Under the pieces are notes generated by a model, which had not been told where the DNA came from, searched no databases, and was given only the letters and a program-made list of their open reading frames with translations. From Alphaproteobacteria bacterium (GTDB lineage Bacteria; Pseudomonadota; Alphaproteobacteria; Rhizobiales; Amorphaceae), in the NCBI GenBank assembly GCA_030431335.1, contig JAUIJH010000008.1, forward strand, positions 1 through 64,000: DNA of 64,000 nucleotides, given 5' to 3'. Below are positions 45,800-55,681 of the stretch, piece after piece (position 1 is the first letter of the stretch; every line of letters begins with the position of its first letter). The translations under genes and the position numbers were made by a program.

Positions 45800-46833
45800 G
45801 CAGCGCTCGCCTTGAGCACGTCGATGGCGCGGGTCACGTTGTCGGGCGGCGTCTCCAGCGAGATGCCGTGGCCGAGATTGAACACGAACGGCCCGTCCCC
45901 CAGCGACTTGGCGATCCGCCGCACCGCCACGTCGAGCTGCTGCCCGCCTTCCTTGAGCCGCGCCGGATCGAGGTTGCCCTGCACGCAAACGCCCTTTCTC
46001 TGCAACGCCTTGGCTGCACTCATCGGAACCGTCCAGTCCAGCGACACGGCATCGACGCCTGTGCGCTTGACGAACTCTGCGTAGCCGAACCCGGCCCCCC
46101 GCGGGAAGCCGATAATCGGCACGCCGGGCGCTTGTGCCCGCACTCCACCGACGATGCGGGCAATGGGCTCGATGGACCAGCGCGCGAACGCCTTCTCGTC
46201 GAGCGCCGAGGCCCAGCTGTCGAAGATCTGCACCGCGTCCGCGCCCGCCTCGATCTGGGCCACGAGGTGCCGGATCGCCGCCTCGACCACGATGTCGATC
46301 AACGCCGCCATCTTGTCCGGCTCGCGGGCGGCGAAGGTGCGGGCCGGCCACTGGTCGAGCCCGCCGCGCCCGGCGATCATGTACGTCGCCAGCGTCCACG
46401 GCGCGCCGCAGAAGCCCAGCAGCGCCTTGTCCGGCGGCAGGATCGCGCGCACGCCGCGCACCGCCTCGTAGACCGGCGCCAGATGCTCATCGAACCCCTC
46501 GAAGCTGAGCCGGCCCGGATGGGTCAGCGGGTCGAGCCGCGGCCCCTCGCCCTCCACGAACCAGACCTTCTGGCCGAGCGCATGGGGCAGCACCAGGATG
46601 TCGGAGAAGATGATCGACGCATCGAAGGCGAAGCGGCGCATCGGCTGCATCGTCGCCTCGATGGCGAGCTCGGGCGTGTAGCAGAACTCGAGGAAGCTCC
46701 GGGCCTGCTTCCGCAACCCCCGGTACTCGGGCAGGTAGCGACCGGCCTGGCGCATGAACCAGACGGGCGCGGGCTTCACCGCCTCGCCAGCCAGAGCGCG
46801 CAGGAGGTCGGGTCGGTTCGGAGCTTTTTCCAT
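45796..46833 (-). CDS. hemE: Uroporphyrinogen decarboxylase
   Basis: A 345-residue cytoplasmic enzyme that decarboxylates uroporphyrinogen III to coproporphyrinogen III. The N-terminal signature PVWFMRQAGRYLPEYR and the conserved GFCGAPWTLATYM and HGISLETPPDNV segments are clear. The ATG at 46833 is preferred to an adjacent upstream TTG. It transcribes away from the probable replication origin, as in Caulobacter and Rickettsia. Confidence 0.95.
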   Translation of the reverse strand: MEKAPNRPDLLRALAGEAVKPAPVWFMRQAGRYLPEYRGLRKQARSFLEFCYTPELAIEATMQPMRRFAFDASIIFSDILVLPHALGQKVWFVEGEGPRLDPLTHPGRLSFEGFDEHLAPVYEAVRGVRAILPPDKALLGFCGAPWTLATYMIAGRGGLDQWPARTFAAREPDKMAALIDIVVEAAIRHLVAQIEAGADAVQIFDSWASALDEKAFARWSIEPIARIVGGVRAQAPGVPIIGFPRGAGFGYAEFVKRTGVDAVSLDWTVPMSAAKALQRKGVCVQGNLDPARLKEGGQQLDVAVRRIAKSLGDGPFVFNLGHGISLETPPDNVTRAIDVLKASAA

Positions 46834-47240
46834 CAAAACATCAGTTCTTATTTAAATAGGGTTGATGATGTTGTTGGGCGGTGATCGGCGGGGACAAGTG
46901 CGCCGTTCACAGGCAGGGGTCGCCCGTGCTGCGCGGGAGGCGCGACGAGGGAGTGTGAGTTCACATGTTTGTCTGCCGACCCGCAAGGGGCTAGAACGGG
47001 GCGGCGGCGCTGGCCGCGATCGCGTCAAGCCCGGCTTAACAAATCGGGCTTGCGTTGTGGAGGACGCAGCAGCAACCTTTGCCGGACCTTGTCATGTCCG
47101 GAGTCGCACAGGGTTTGTCCACGGCCAGGCGGAGGTGGACCCATCGGTGGATGAACGCGCATGCTGTCCACAGGGTTGCATGGGCCGACAGCCGGCGGCA
47201 CGAATTGTCCCAGTTTCATCCCCAAGCAGAAGGCAGGGCC
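46834..47240. other. Probable chromosomal replication origin (oriC)
   Basis: A 407-base gene-free interval between divergent hemE and the PPSR (RP001-like) gene, the same place as the Caulobacter origin. It holds an A/T-rich block beside hemE (46845-46858). Four DnaA-box-like 9-mers, each 7/9 to TTATCCACA, lie at 47056-47064 (minus), 47115-47123 (plus, TTGTCCACG), 47146-47154 (minus) and 47164-47172 (plus, CTGTCCACA). A GANTC methylation site lies at 47101 and a TGTGA-GT-TCACA dyad at 46954-46965. Origin function is inferred from context, not proven. Confidence 0.65.
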
Positions 47241-48098
47241 GTGAACCGCAAACGCACATTCGTGCACGTCCATCTGGTCTCCGATTCCACCGGCGAGACG
47301 CTGATGACCGCTTCGCGCGCCGCCGTCGCCCGCTACGAGGAAGTGGAGGCGATCGAGCATATCTACCCGCTCGTGCGCTCCGACCGGCAGATCGACCGCG
47401 TCATTTCCGAGATCGAGGAAGCGCCGGGCATCGTGATGTTCACGCTCGTCGACCCCACCATCCTGGAGCGGCTGCAACAAAAATGCGGCGAGCTGGGCCT
47501 GCCCTGCATCGACGTGCTCGACCCGCTGGTCGCCGTCTTCCAGTCCTACCTCAACGTCCAGAAGGCGGCCCGCATCGGCGCGCAGCACGAGCTGGACGCC
47601 AGCTATTTCCGCCGCATCGAGGCGCTCAATTTCGCCATGCGCCATGACGACGGCGCGCTGCCGGACGATATCGACGAGGCCGACGTGGTGCTCGTCGGCG
47701 TCTCGCGCACCTCCAAGACGCCGACCTCCATCTACCTCGCCAATCGCGGCGTGCGGGCGACCAACCTGCCCATCGTCACCGAGCTTGCCCTGCCGCCCAA
47801 CCTGTTCGAGGCCAAGCGCGCGCTGGTGGTGGGCCTCACCGCCTCGCCGGACCGGATCGTCGCGCTGCGCGAGAACCGCCTCCTCACCATGAACGCGGAC
47901 AAGCAGCACCGCGCGTCGTCCTACGTGAACCGGCAGGAGGTGGCCAAGGAAGTCGCCTTCGCGCGCAAGCTGTGCGCGGAGAACGGCTGGCCGCTGATCG
48001 ACGTGTCGCGCCGCTCCATCGAGGAGACGGCCGCCGCGATCATGGCGCTCCTGACCCACCGGCGCTACGGCTCGGGCCTGGCGGAAAACTACGAATGA
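47241..48098 (+). CDS. Pyruvate phosphate dikinase / PEP synthase regulatory protein (PPSR, DUF299)
   Basis: A 285-residue bifunctional kinase/pyrophosphorylase of the PPSR family, which inactivates and reactivates PPDK or PEP synthase by threonine phosphorylation. It has the phosphate-binding motif GVSRTSKTPTSIYLA (about residues 150-165) and the N-terminal VHLVSDSTGETL segment. It is homologous to RP001 of the Rickettsia origin region. The GTG at 47241 follows AAGGCAGGG; the upstream frame is not conserved-looking. It overlaps aroE by 4 nt. Confidence 0.9.
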   Translation: MNRKRTFVHVHLVSDSTGETLMTASRAAVARYEEVEAIEHIYPLVRSDRQIDRVISEIEEAPGIVMFTLVDPTILERLQQKCGELGLPCIDVLDPLVAVFQSYLNVQKAARIGAQHELDASYFRRIEALNFAMRHDDGALPDDIDEADVVLVGVSRTSKTPTSIYLANRGVRATNLPIVTELALPPNLFEAKRALVVGLTASPDRIVALRENRLLTMNADKQHRASSYVNRQEVAKEVAFARKLCAENGWPLIDVSRRSIEETAAAIMALLTHRRYGSGLAENYE

Positions 48099-48901
48099 GG
48101 CGGGTCGGCGTCGTCGGCCATCCGGTCGCCCATTCCCGTTCGCCGCAGATCTTCGGCCATTGGTTCGACCGCTACGGCATCGTCGCGCGGTACGACATCA
48201 TCCCCGTGCCGCCGGAGGAGGCGGATGCGTTCTTCGCCGACCTGCCGGCCGATCTCGCCGGCGTCAACGTCACCGTGCCGCACAAGGAGACGGCGGCGCG
48301 CCATGTGGCGACCGAGGGTGCCGGCGCGCGGCTCGGCGTGGTCAACACGCTGTGGCGCGACGGGGCCATCGTGCGCGGCACCTCCAGCGATGGGACCGGC
48401 TTCCTCGCCAGCCTCGATGCCGGCGCGCCGCAATGGCGGGACGGCACGGGTCCGGCGCTGATCGTGGGGGCAGGGGGCGCGGCCATCGCCGTCGCCGACG
48501 CGTTGGTCGCGGCGGGGCGCGAGGTGGTGCTGGCCAACCGCACGTTCGCGCGCGCGGCGGAGGTTGCCGCCAAGGTCGGCGCCCGCGCGGTGCCCATGGC
48601 CGACATCGCCGCCGCGCTGGCTGAGGCGAGCCTCCTCGTCAACACCACCTCGCTCGGCATGGTCGGCAGCCCGCCGCTGGCGCTCGACCTCGCGCCGCTG
48701 CCATCCGCCGCCGTGGTGACGGACATCGTCTACAACCCGCTGCAGACGCCGCTGCTCGCGGTCGCCGCCGCCAAGGGCCACGCCACGGTCGATGGCCTCG
48801 GCATGCTGCTGCATCAGGCGACGGTGGGCTTCGAGAAATGGTTCGGCCTGTTGCCCGAGGTCGACGCGGCGCTGCGCGCAAAGGTCGCGGCCACGTTGTG
48901 A
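48095..48901 (+). CDS. aroE: Shikimate dehydrogenase
   Basis: A 268-residue NADPH-dependent enzyme reducing 3-dehydroshikimate to shikimate. The substrate segment [14 protein letters not shown], the catalytic lysine in NVTVPHKET, the Rossmann motif VGAGGAA, the NRTFARA nucleotide-binding segment and the C-terminal GLGMLLHQ are present. The start overlaps the PPSR stop, and its stop overlaps the coaE start (GTGA). No maf gene lies between PPSR and aroE, unlike in many relatives. Confidence 0.93.
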   Translation: MRRVGVVGHPVAHSRSPQIFGHWFDRYGIVARYDIIPVPPEEADAFFADLPADLAGVNVTVPHKETAARHVATEGAGARLGVVNTLWRDGAIVRGTSSDGTGFLASLDAGAPQWRDGTGPALIVGAGGAAIAVADALVAAGREVVLANRTFARAAEVAAKVGARAVPMADIAAALAEASLLVNTTSLGMVGSPPLALDLAPLPSAAVVTDIVYNPLQTPLLAVAAAKGHATVDGLGMLLHQATVGFEKWFGLLPEVDAALRAKVAATL

Positions 48902-49509
48902 TCCTGCTCGGCCTCACCGGCTCCATCGGCATGGGCAAGTCAGCCACCGCGGCGCTGTTCGCCGCCCATGGCGACGCGGTGATCGATGCCGACGCCATCG
49001 TCCACGCCCTTTACGAGGGCCCCGCCGTGGCGGCTGTCGAGGCGGCGTTTCCGGGCGTAGCGGTGGACGGGGCGGTCGACCGCAAGCGGCTCGCCGCGGC
49101 CGTCTTCGGCGATGCCGCCGCCCTGGCCCGCCTCGAGGCCATCATCCACCCCATGGTGCGCGCCGAAAGCGATGCCGCGCTCGCCGCCGCGCGCGAGCGG
49201 GGCTGCCGCATCGCCGTCCTCGATATTCCGCTGCTGTTCGAGACCGGGCGCGAGGCGGGCGTCGACGCCGTGCTGGTGGTGAGCGCGCCGGCGCCGGTGC
49301 AGCGGGCGCGCGTGTTGTCGCGGCCGGGCATGACCGAGGCGCGGTTCGCGGCGATCCTGGCCAAGCAGATGCCCGACGCGGACAAGCGCCGGAGCGCCCA
49401 CTTCATCATCCGCACCGATGCGGGCGAGGCGGCCGCGGCGGCCGACGTCGCCGCGGTGCGCCGCGCCTTGATGGGCATCAGCGGCCGGGCCGACCGGAAG
49501 GCGCGGTAG
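48898..49509 (+). CDS. coaE: Dephospho-CoA kinase
   Basis: A 203-residue kinase that adds the 3'-phosphate in the last step of CoA synthesis. The P-loop [11 protein letters not shown] is at the N-terminus, followed by the [18 protein letters not shown] and [10 protein letters not shown] segments typical of CoaE. The GTG overlaps the aroE stop by 4 nt. Confidence 0.93.
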   Translation: MILLGLTGSIGMGKSATAALFAAHGDAVIDADAIVHALYEGPAVAAVEAAFPGVAVDGAVDRKRLAAAVFGDAAALARLEAIIHPMVRAESDAALAAARERGCRIAVLDIPLLFETGREAGVDAVLVVSAPAPVQRARVLSRPGMTEARFAAILAKQMPDADKRRSAHFIIRTDAGEAAAAADVAAVRRALMGISGRADRKAR

Positions 49510-49580
49510 GGGAAAGGGCCGCCCCGAGGATGCACCGCCAGGCGCGCTGTGGCACAATCCGCGCCGGCACGGAGGCCAAT

Positions 49581-50297
49581 GTGCGCGAAATCATCCTCGA
49601 TACGGAAACGACGGGTCTCGACCCCACCGGCGGCGACCGGGTGGTGGAGATCGGCGCGGTCGAGGTGCTCAACGCCATTCCGACCGGCAACGTCTACCAC
49701 GTCTACATCAATCCCGAGCGCGACATGCCGGACGAGGCGTTCCGCGTGCACGGGCTGTCGTCGGAGTTCCTGGCCGACAAGCAGGTGTTCGAGCAGATCG
49801 CCAACGAGTTCGCGGCGTTCGTGGGCACCGACAACGTGATCGCCCACAACGCCAGCTTCGACGTCGCCTTCCTCAATGCCGAGCTGGGGCGCTGCGGCCT
49901 GCCGCCGATCCCGCAGCACCAGGTGATCGACACGCTCACCATCGCGCGCCGCAAGCACGCCGGCGGCTCCAACTCGCTGGACGCCTTGTGCGCGCGCTAC
50001 GGCATAGACACCTCGCGGCGCACCAAGCACGGCGCGCTCCTGGACGCCGAGCTGCTGGCCGAAGTCTACCTCGAGCTGACGGGCGGCCGGCAGGCGGCCT
50101 TCGTGCTGGGCGGCAGCGGCGAGGAGCGGCGCGGCGGCGGCGTGGTGGTGACCATGCGCGCGCGCCCGGTGCCCCTGCCGGCGCGTCTGTCGCCGGCCGA
50201 GATCGCCGCCCACGAGGCGTTCATCGCGACATTTGCCGAGCCGCTATGGCAAACCCTTGGCGTGATCGACAGCAACACCGCGATTGCTGCCGAATAG
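49581..50297 (+). CDS. dnaQ: DNA polymerase III epsilon subunit
   Basis: A 238-residue 3'-5' proofreading exonuclease. Exo motifs are visible: ILDTETTGLDP with the metal-binding DxE, IAHNASFDVAFLN, and HGALLDAELLAEVYLEL. The GTG at 49581 follows GGAGG at good spacing and matches the usual family start; the upstream frame is a coaE shadow. It is convergent with the yyaL-like gene (21-base gap). In relatives secB often follows dnaQ, but it is not present here. Confidence 0.93.
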   Translation: MREIILDTETTGLDPTGGDRVVEIGAVEVLNAIPTGNVYHVYINPERDMPDEAFRVHGLSSEFLADKQVFEQIANEFAAFVGTDNVIAHNASFDVAFLNAELGRCGLPPIPQHQVIDTLTIARRKHAGGSNSLDALCARYGIDTSRRTKHGALLDAELLAEVYLELTGGRQAAFVLGGSGEERRGGGVVVTMRARPVPLPARLSPAEIAAHEAFIATFAEPLWQTLGVIDSNTAIAAE

Positions 50298-50318
50298 CCA
50301 TTCCCGCGCTGTTAATAC

Positions 50319-52307
50319 TTAATTAATACTAACAATCTGCTTCTCCCAGATCGTCTCGCTCACGGCTTCCGGTGCGGTCAGCGGCAGCGAGCACGTTCCA
50401 CGGCGGCACACGATGGCCTTGCCGGCACCGAGCCCGGCGGCCGCCTCGGGCGAACCCGGCGGCGCACGATCCACCGCAATGGCCGCCGGATGCGCCGACC
50501 GCCGCACGGCCGCCGCCAGGTCCGGCGCGTCGTTGACCGTCACCACGGCGAGATTGTCGAGCTGATCGATGCCGTTGAACAAGCTGGCGCAAGCGAAGAC
50601 GTTCTCGGCGGCCGCGCGGGCGTGGGCGCGGACGATGGCGCGCGCGCGTTCCTCATAGTGGGCCGTGCCGGTGAGCGCCCACAGCGTGGCGTAGTTCTTC
50701 ACCATCAGGCCGTTGGCGTTGGGCACGGCTTCGTCGGTCGGCGATTCGGGTCGCATGACGAGCGCGGGGGCATCGTCGGCGGTCCAGAAAAAGCCGCCCG
50801 ACGGCGCGAGGTAGTGCGTTTCGAGCGCCTCGGTGAATGCGGCCGCGTCGGCGAGCAGCGCCGCGTCGGCGCTGGCGGCATGCAGCGACAAGGCCGCATG
50901 GATCATGGCCGCGTAGTCGAGCGCAAAGCCCTGATCGCCGGCGACGGGACCGCGCACCGCATGGATCAGGCGGCCGTCGGGCCGGCCGAACCGCGCCTTG
51001 GCCGCGCCATAGGTGCTTCGGGCGAGGTCGAGCCAGGCATCGTTGCCGGCGGCGGCACCGGCCTTGGCGAGCGCGGCGATCATCAGGCCGTTCCAGTCCG
51101 CGAGCAGCTTGTCGTCGCGGCCGGGGCGGGGCCTTGCCTCGCGGGCGGCCAGCAGCTTCTGCCGCCCCGCGTGCAGGAATGCCTCGGTCGCCTCGTCCGC
51201 CAGCCCCTCCGAGTGGAGGCGGTTGGGAATGTTGGTGCCCTCCCAGTTGCCGGCGGGGGTGATGTCGTAGGCGGCCATGAAGGCCTCGGCATCGGCGCCC
51301 AGAACCGCCGCCACCTCGTCGGCGGACCAGACGTAGAAGCGGCCTTCCTCGCCCTCCGAATCGGCGTCGAGGCTGGCGGCGAACAGGCCGTCGATGGCCA
51401 TCTCGCGGTTCGCCCAGTCCACCGTCTCCGCGATCCGCGTCAGGTAGAGCGGATCGCCGGTTGCGCACCAGGCATCGCTCATCAGCGCGATGAGCTGCGC
51501 GTTGTCGTACAGCATCTTCTCGAAGTGCGGCACGAGCCAGCGCTCGTCGGTGGCGTAGCGGGCGAAGCCGCCGCCGAAGTGGTCGTAGATGCCGCCCATG
51601 GCGATGCGGTTGGCCGACCGCAGGACGGTGTCGCGGAAGGCCGTTTCGCCGGTGCGGGCATAGGCGCGCCACAACAGCTCGAACAGGCCGGCGTTGGGGA
51701 ATTTCGGCGCGCCCCTGGTGCCGCCGTTCACCGGGTCCATCACGCCGAGAAGCTGGCGGGCGGCCTTGTCGATGGCGTCGCCCGGCATTTCGCCCGGCGC
51801 CGCGGTGACGGCGATGCGGTCGCGCAACGCCTCGACGTTGCCGGTGACGATCGCGGCGCGGTCGCGGTAGGCGTCGGCCACGGCGTTGAGCACGTCGACG
51901 AAGCGCGGGCGCCCGTAGCGTGCTTCCCTGGGAAAGTAGGTTCCGCCGAAGAAGGGCTCGGCATCGCTCGTCAGAAACATGGTCAGCGGCCATCCGCCTT
52001 GCTCGCCGGAGGCGTGCAGCGCGGCCATATAGATCTGGTCGATATCGGGCCGTTCCTCGCGATCGACCTTGATGTTGACGTAGCGCTCGTTCATCACCGC
52101 GGCGGTGGCTTCGTCCTCAAAACTCTCATGCGCCATCACGTGGCACCAATGGCACGCGGCGTAACCGATGGAGAGCAGAATGGGCTTGCCGGTTGCCTTG
52201 GCGTGGCGCAGTGCATCCTCGCCCCATTCCCACCAGTCGACGGGATTGGCCGCATGCTGCAAAAGATAGGGGCTGGCAGCGTCTGCGAGCCGGTTTCGAT
52301 GGGCCAT
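50319..52307 (-). CDS. YyaL-like protein (thioredoxin-fold DUF255 plus six-hairpin glycosidase fold)
   Basis: A 662-residue cytoplasmic protein. The N-terminal thioredoxin-like DUF255 domain (about residues 1-160) starts [21 protein letters not shown] and carries the CxxC motif in [10 protein letters not shown]. The rest is an alpha/alpha-barrel-like region ([30 protein letters not shown]). Family members are called thioredoxin domain-containing or spermatogenesis-associated 20-like; function is not settled. The ATG at 52307 has GGAG seven bases upstream. It is divergent from mnmE with only 20 bases between the two start codons. Confidence 0.88.
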   Translation of the reverse strand: MAHRNRLADAASPYLLQHAANPVDWWEWGEDALRHAKATGKPILLSIGYAACHWCHVMAHESFEDEATAAVMNERYVNIKVDREERPDIDQIYMAALHASGEQGGWPLTMFLTSDAEPFFGGTYFPREARYGRPRFVDVLNAVADAYRDRAAIVTGNVEALRDRIAVTAAPGEMPGDAIDKAARQLLGVMDPVNGGTRGAPKFPNAGLFELLWRAYARTGETAFRDTVLRSANRIAMGGIYDHFGGGFARYATDERWLVPHFEKMLYDNAQLIALMSDAWCATGDPLYLTRIAETVDWANREMAIDGLFAASLDADSEGEEGRFYVWSADEVAAVLGADAEAFMAAYDITPAGNWEGTNIPNRLHSEGLADEATEAFLHAGRQKLLAAREARPRPGRDDKLLADWNGLMIAALAKAGAAAGNDAWLDLARSTYGAAKARFGRPDGRLIHAVRGPVAGDQGFALDYAAMIHAALSLHAASADAALLADAAAFTEALETHYLAPSGGFFWTADDAPALVMRPESPTDEAVPNANGLMVKNYATLWALTGTAHYEERARAIVRAHARAAAENVFACASLFNGIDQLDNLAVVTVNDAPDLAAAVRRSAHPAAIAVDRAPPGSPEAAAGLGAGKAIVCRRGTCSLPLTAPEAVSETIWEKQIVSIN

Positions 52308-52327
52308 CGGGTTCTCCGAACGTGAAC

Positions 52328-53617
52328 ATGTCATCTGAGACAATTGTGGCATTGTCCTCCGGTCCGCCACCCAGCGGCATCGCCGTGATCCGGGTGAGCG
52401 GCGCGGAGGCGGCGGCAGTGGCGGCGGCCTTCGGTGCCGGCGATCTCGCGCCGCGCCGGGCCACCTTGCGCCCGCTGACGGCGCCGAGCGACGGCGAGCT
52501 GATCGACCACGCGCTGTGCCTGTTTTTCCGCGGCCCTGCCAGCGCCACCGGCGAGGACGTGGTGGAGTTTCATTGCCACGGCAGCCCGGCGGTGGTCGAC
52601 CGCATTCTCGCCGAGGCGGTGGCGTTGCCGCAAGTGCGCGCGGCCGAGGCGGGCGAATTCACCATGCGGGCGGTGTTCAGCGGCTGCATGGACCTCGCGG
52701 ACGCCGAATCGCTGGCCGACCTGATCGATGCCCGCACCGAGGCCGAACGGCGCCGGGCGCTGCGGCTGTCGCAAGGCGCGCTGTCGCAGCGCCTGGCGGA
52801 TTGGCGCGCCCGCCTGATCACGGTGCTGTCGCTGTGCGAGGCCCACATCGATTTCGCCGACGAGAGCGACGTGCCCGACGGTGGACCGCCCGTGGATGCG
52901 GCGACGGGGCCGATAGCGGACGAAATCGCTGCTGCCCTGCTCGGCAGCCGCGATGCGGACAAGCTGACGGATGGCTTCCGCATCGTGCTGGTGGGCCCGC
53001 CCAACGCGGGCAAGTCGAGCCTGATCAATGCCTTGGCTGGGCGGCGGGTGGCGCTCGTCAGCGACGAGGCGGGAACCACGCGCGATGTGGTTTCGGTCAC
53101 GCTCGACCTCGGCGGCTATCGCGCCGTGGTGTCGGACACGGCGGGGGTTCGCGAGGCGGCGGCCGGCATCGAGGCGTTGGGCATCGCCCGCACGCGCGAG
53201 GAACTCGCCGGGGCCGACTTCGTGGTCGAGGTGCGCAGCGCCGATACCGTCCCGCTTTGCCTGGACGAGGCCGACCTGGTGGTGGGCCATAAGGCCGACG
53301 TGGCGCCCGTCGCAGGCGCGGATCTCGCCACCGGCCTGGCGGACGGTGCCAGCATCGAGGCCTTGGCGCGGCGCCTGTCGGAGGCGACGGCCGCTGGTCT
53401 GCAAGGCGCGGAGCATGCCCTGGTCACGCGCGCGCGCCAGCGTTCGGCGCTGACGCAGGTGGCCGATGCGCTTGCCGATGCGCTGGCGACGCCCCACCTG
53501 GAGCTGAAGGCGGAGGCGCTGCGGGCGGCCTGCCGGGCGATCGGGCGGCTGACCGGCGACATCGATGTCGAGGAAATTCTCGATGATGTTTTCGGGCGCT
53601 TCTGCATCGGCAAGTAG
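52328..53617 (+). CDS. mnmE: tRNA modification GTPase MnmE
   Basis: A 429-residue GTPase that with MnmG installs the 5-carboxymethylaminomethyl group on wobble uridine of certain tRNAs. The N-terminal THF-binding domain starts [22 protein letters not shown]. The inserted G domain has G1 [10 protein letters not shown]2 EAGTTRD and G3 DTAGVRE; G4 reads HKAD rather than NKxD. The C-terminus ends FCIGK, the catalytic cysteine motif. It is followed by a parS site and mnmG. Confidence 0.93.
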   Translation: MSSETIVALSSGPPPSGIAVIRVSGAEAAAVAAAFGAGDLAPRRATLRPLTAPSDGELIDHALCLFFRGPASATGEDVVEFHCHGSPAVVDRILAEAVALPQVRAAEAGEFTMRAVFSGCMDLADAESLADLIDARTEAERRRALRLSQGALSQRLADWRARLITVLSLCEAHIDFADESDVPDGGPPVDAATGPIADEIAAALLGSRDADKLTDGFRIVLVGPPNAGKSSLINALAGRRVALVSDEAGTTRDVVSVTLDLGGYRAVVSDTAGVREAAAGIEALGIARTREELAGADFVVEVRSADTVPLCLDEADLVVGHKADVAPVAGADLATGLADGASIEALARRLSEATAAGLQGAEHALVTRARQRSALTQVADALADALATPHLELKAEALRAACRAIGRLTGDIDVEEILDDVFGRFCIGK

Positions 53618-53620
53618 CGA

Positions 53621-53636
53621 TGTTTCACGTGAAACA
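53621..53636. promoter_or_regulatory. parS: parS centromere site 1
   Basis: A perfect 16-bp palindrome TGTTTCACGTGAAACA, identical to the consensus chromosomal parS bound by ParB. It begins four bases after the mnmE stop codon and about 3.5 kb upstream of parB. Confidence 0.96.
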
Positions 53637-53727
53637 TTGCCGCTGAGGTGCCGGCGCGGCGGCGGCTTGACAGAGCCGGTCGCAGTCGAGTTGATCCTGG
53701 CGCAATGAACCTGGCGGATCGGGTCGG

Positions 53728-55587
53728 ATGGCGATGTTTCACGTGAAACACGATGTGGTGGTGGTCGGTGGCGGGCACGCGGGCTGCGAGGCTGCGGCCG
53801 CTGCGGCGCGTGCCGGCGCGCGCGTTGCGCTGGTCACGCTCGACCCGGCGGCCATCGGGCGGCTGTCGTGCAACCCGGCTATCGGCGGCATCGGCAAGGG
53901 CCACCTCGTGCGCGAGGTCGATGCGCTCGACGGCGTGATGGGCCGCGTCGCTGACCGTGCCGGCATCCAGTTTCGCCTCCTCAACCGAAGCCGTGGCCCG
54001 GCCGTGCGCGGCCCCCGCGCGCAGGTGGACCGGGCCGCCTATCTCGGCGCCATGCAGCAGCTCCTCGCCGCGGAGCCCAATATCGAGGTCGTCGCCGGTG
54101 AGGTCACCGACCTCGTGGTGCGGGACGGTGCCGTTGCCGGGGTGACGCTCGGGAGCGGCGAGGTGCTGGCGGCCGGCGCGGTGGTCCTCACGACGGGCAC
54201 CTTCCTTGCCGGGATGATCCACCTGGGCCAGCGGCATTGGCCGGCCGGGCGGATGGGCGAGGCAGCGGCATCGCGTCTCGCGGCCCGGCTCGCCGTCTTG
54301 GCGCTGCCCCTGGGCCGGCTGAAGACCGGCACGCCGCCGCGCCTTTCCGCCGCGAGCATCGATTTCGCCGTGCTGGACGAGCAGCCAGGCGATGCCGAGC
54401 CGAGCTTCTTCGCCGAGGACACGCAGCGCGCCGCCCTGCCCCAGCGGCCGTGCCACATCACCCGCACCACGACCGCGACCCACGCGCTGATCCGCGACAA
54501 TCTCGGCCAGTCGGCCATGTACAGCGGCAACATCACCGGTGTCGGGCCGCGCTACTGCCCGTCGATCGAGGACAAGGTGGTGCGGTTCGCCGACCGCGAA
54601 AGCCACCAGATCTTCCTCGAGCCCGAGGGCCTCGATTCCGATCTGATCTATCCCAACGGCATCTCCAACTCGCTGCCGGAGGATGTGCAGCTGGCGATGG
54701 TGCGCTCGATGCCGGGCCTGGAGCGCGCCGAGATCGTGCAGCCCGGCTATGCCATCGAGTACGACTTCATCGATCCGCGCGCGCTGGACCGGACGCTCGA
54801 ATTGCAGGCCCTGCCGCGCCTTTTCCTCGCCGGCCAGATCAACGGCACCACCGGCTATGAGGAGGCGGCGGCGCAGGGGCTGATCGCTGGGCTCAACGCG
54901 GCGCGGCGGGCGAGCGGCGCGGACGGCGTGACGCTGTCGCGGACGGATGCCTATATCGGTGTGCTGGTGGACGATCTCGTCGCCAACGGCGTCGACGAGC
55001 CCTATCGCATGTTCACCTCGCGCGCGGAGCATCGGCTGTCGCTGCGGGCCGACAACGCGGCGGACCGGCTGACGGCGTGGGGCATCGCTCATGGCCTGGT
55101 GGGCGCCGAGCGGGCGGCCGCCTTCGCGCGGCGCAGCGCGTGCCTGGCCGAGGCGGAAGCGGCGCTGGCGTCGCTCTCGTTCACGCCGCAGGACGCGGCG
55201 GTGCATGGCGTGCGGTTCAAGCTGGACGGCCGCCGGCGCGACGGGTTCGACATCCTGGCGCACGACGATGGTGGCTGGCCGGCCGTCGAGCGCCTGCTGC
55301 CCGGGCTCGGCGCGTTCCCGGCGTCGGTGCGCGAGACGCTCTACGCGGCGTCCCTCTACCGCGTCCATACCGCGCGCCAGGCCAAGGAATCGGCGCTGGA
55401 CGCGGCGGCTGAGGCGCTGGCCATCCCCGCCGCGCTGGTCGAGGCGCCGATCCCCGGCCTGTCGAACGAGCTGCAGCAGAAGCTGTTGCGGCGCCGTCCG
55501 CGCACCATCGCCGAAGCCCGCCGCATCTCCGGCATGACCCCGGCCGGCCTCGCCCTGCTGGTGGCGCACGCCCGCCGCGCCGCCTGA
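53728..55587 (+). CDS. mnmG: tRNA uridine 5-carboxymethylaminomethyl modification enzyme MnmG (GidA)
   Basis: A 619-residue FAD-dependent partner of MnmE. The FAD motif [19 protein letters not shown] is at the N-terminus, with [20 protein letters not shown] and [30 protein letters not shown] further on, and [16 protein letters not shown] and FTSRAEHRL in the C-terminal half. The N-terminal MFHVKH is encoded by the second parS site. The start is at the ATG at 53728 or two codons later at 53734. Confidence 0.94.
   Translation: MAMFHVKHDVVVVGGGHAGCEAAAAAARAGARVALVTLDPAAIGRLSCNPAIGGIGKGHLVREVDALDGVMGRVADRAGIQFRLLNRSRGPAVRGPRAQVDRAAYLGAMQQLLAAEPNIEVVAGEVTDLVVRDGAVAGVTLGSGEVLAAGAVVLTTGTFLAGMIHLGQRHWPAGRMGEAAASRLAARLAVLALPLGRLKTGTPPRLSAASIDFAVLDEQPGDAEPSFFAEDTQRAALPQRPCHITRTTTATHALIRDNLGQSAMYSGNITGVGPRYCPSIEDKVVRFADRESHQIFLEPEGLDSDLIYPNGISNSLPEDVQLAMVRSMPGLERAEIVQPGYAIEYDFIDPRALDRTLELQALPRLFLAGQINGTTGYEEAAAQGLIAGLNAARRASGADGVTLSRTDAYIGVLVDDLVANGVDEPYRMFTSRAEHRLSLRADNAADRLTAWGIAHGLVGAERAAAFARRSACLAEAEAALASLSFTPQDAAVHGVRFKLDGRRRDGFDILAHDDGGWPAVERLLPGLGAFPASVRETLYAASLYRVHTARQAKESALDAAAEALAIPAALVEAPIPGLSNELQQKLLRRRPRTIAEARRISGMTPAGLALLVAHARRAA
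53735..53750. promoter_or_regulatory. parS: parS centromere site 2, inside the mnmG start
   Basis: A second perfect copy of TGTTTCACGTGAAACA, 114 bp from the first. It lies in the coding sequence for residues 3-8 of MnmG, so the peptide MFHVKH is a by-product of the site. Confidence 0.96.
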
Positions 55588-55681
55588 GCGGGGGACGGTG
55601 GCCGGTGTCGCGCGCCGACAAATGACGCGCGCCGCCGGTTGTGGCATTGAGTCCGGCGGGCGGGCGAACGGGGAGAGCCGG

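Noticed and set aside
46954-46965. TGTGA-GT-TCACA dyad as a CRP site
   Set aside because: The spacer is 2 bases instead of 6, so it does not fit a CRP/FNR operator.
53116-55647. 843-codon minus-strand frame opposite mnmE/mnmG
   Set aside because: Translation is arginine-rich and repetitive; both parS palindromes read as FHVKH in it by symmetry, which is not evidence of coding.
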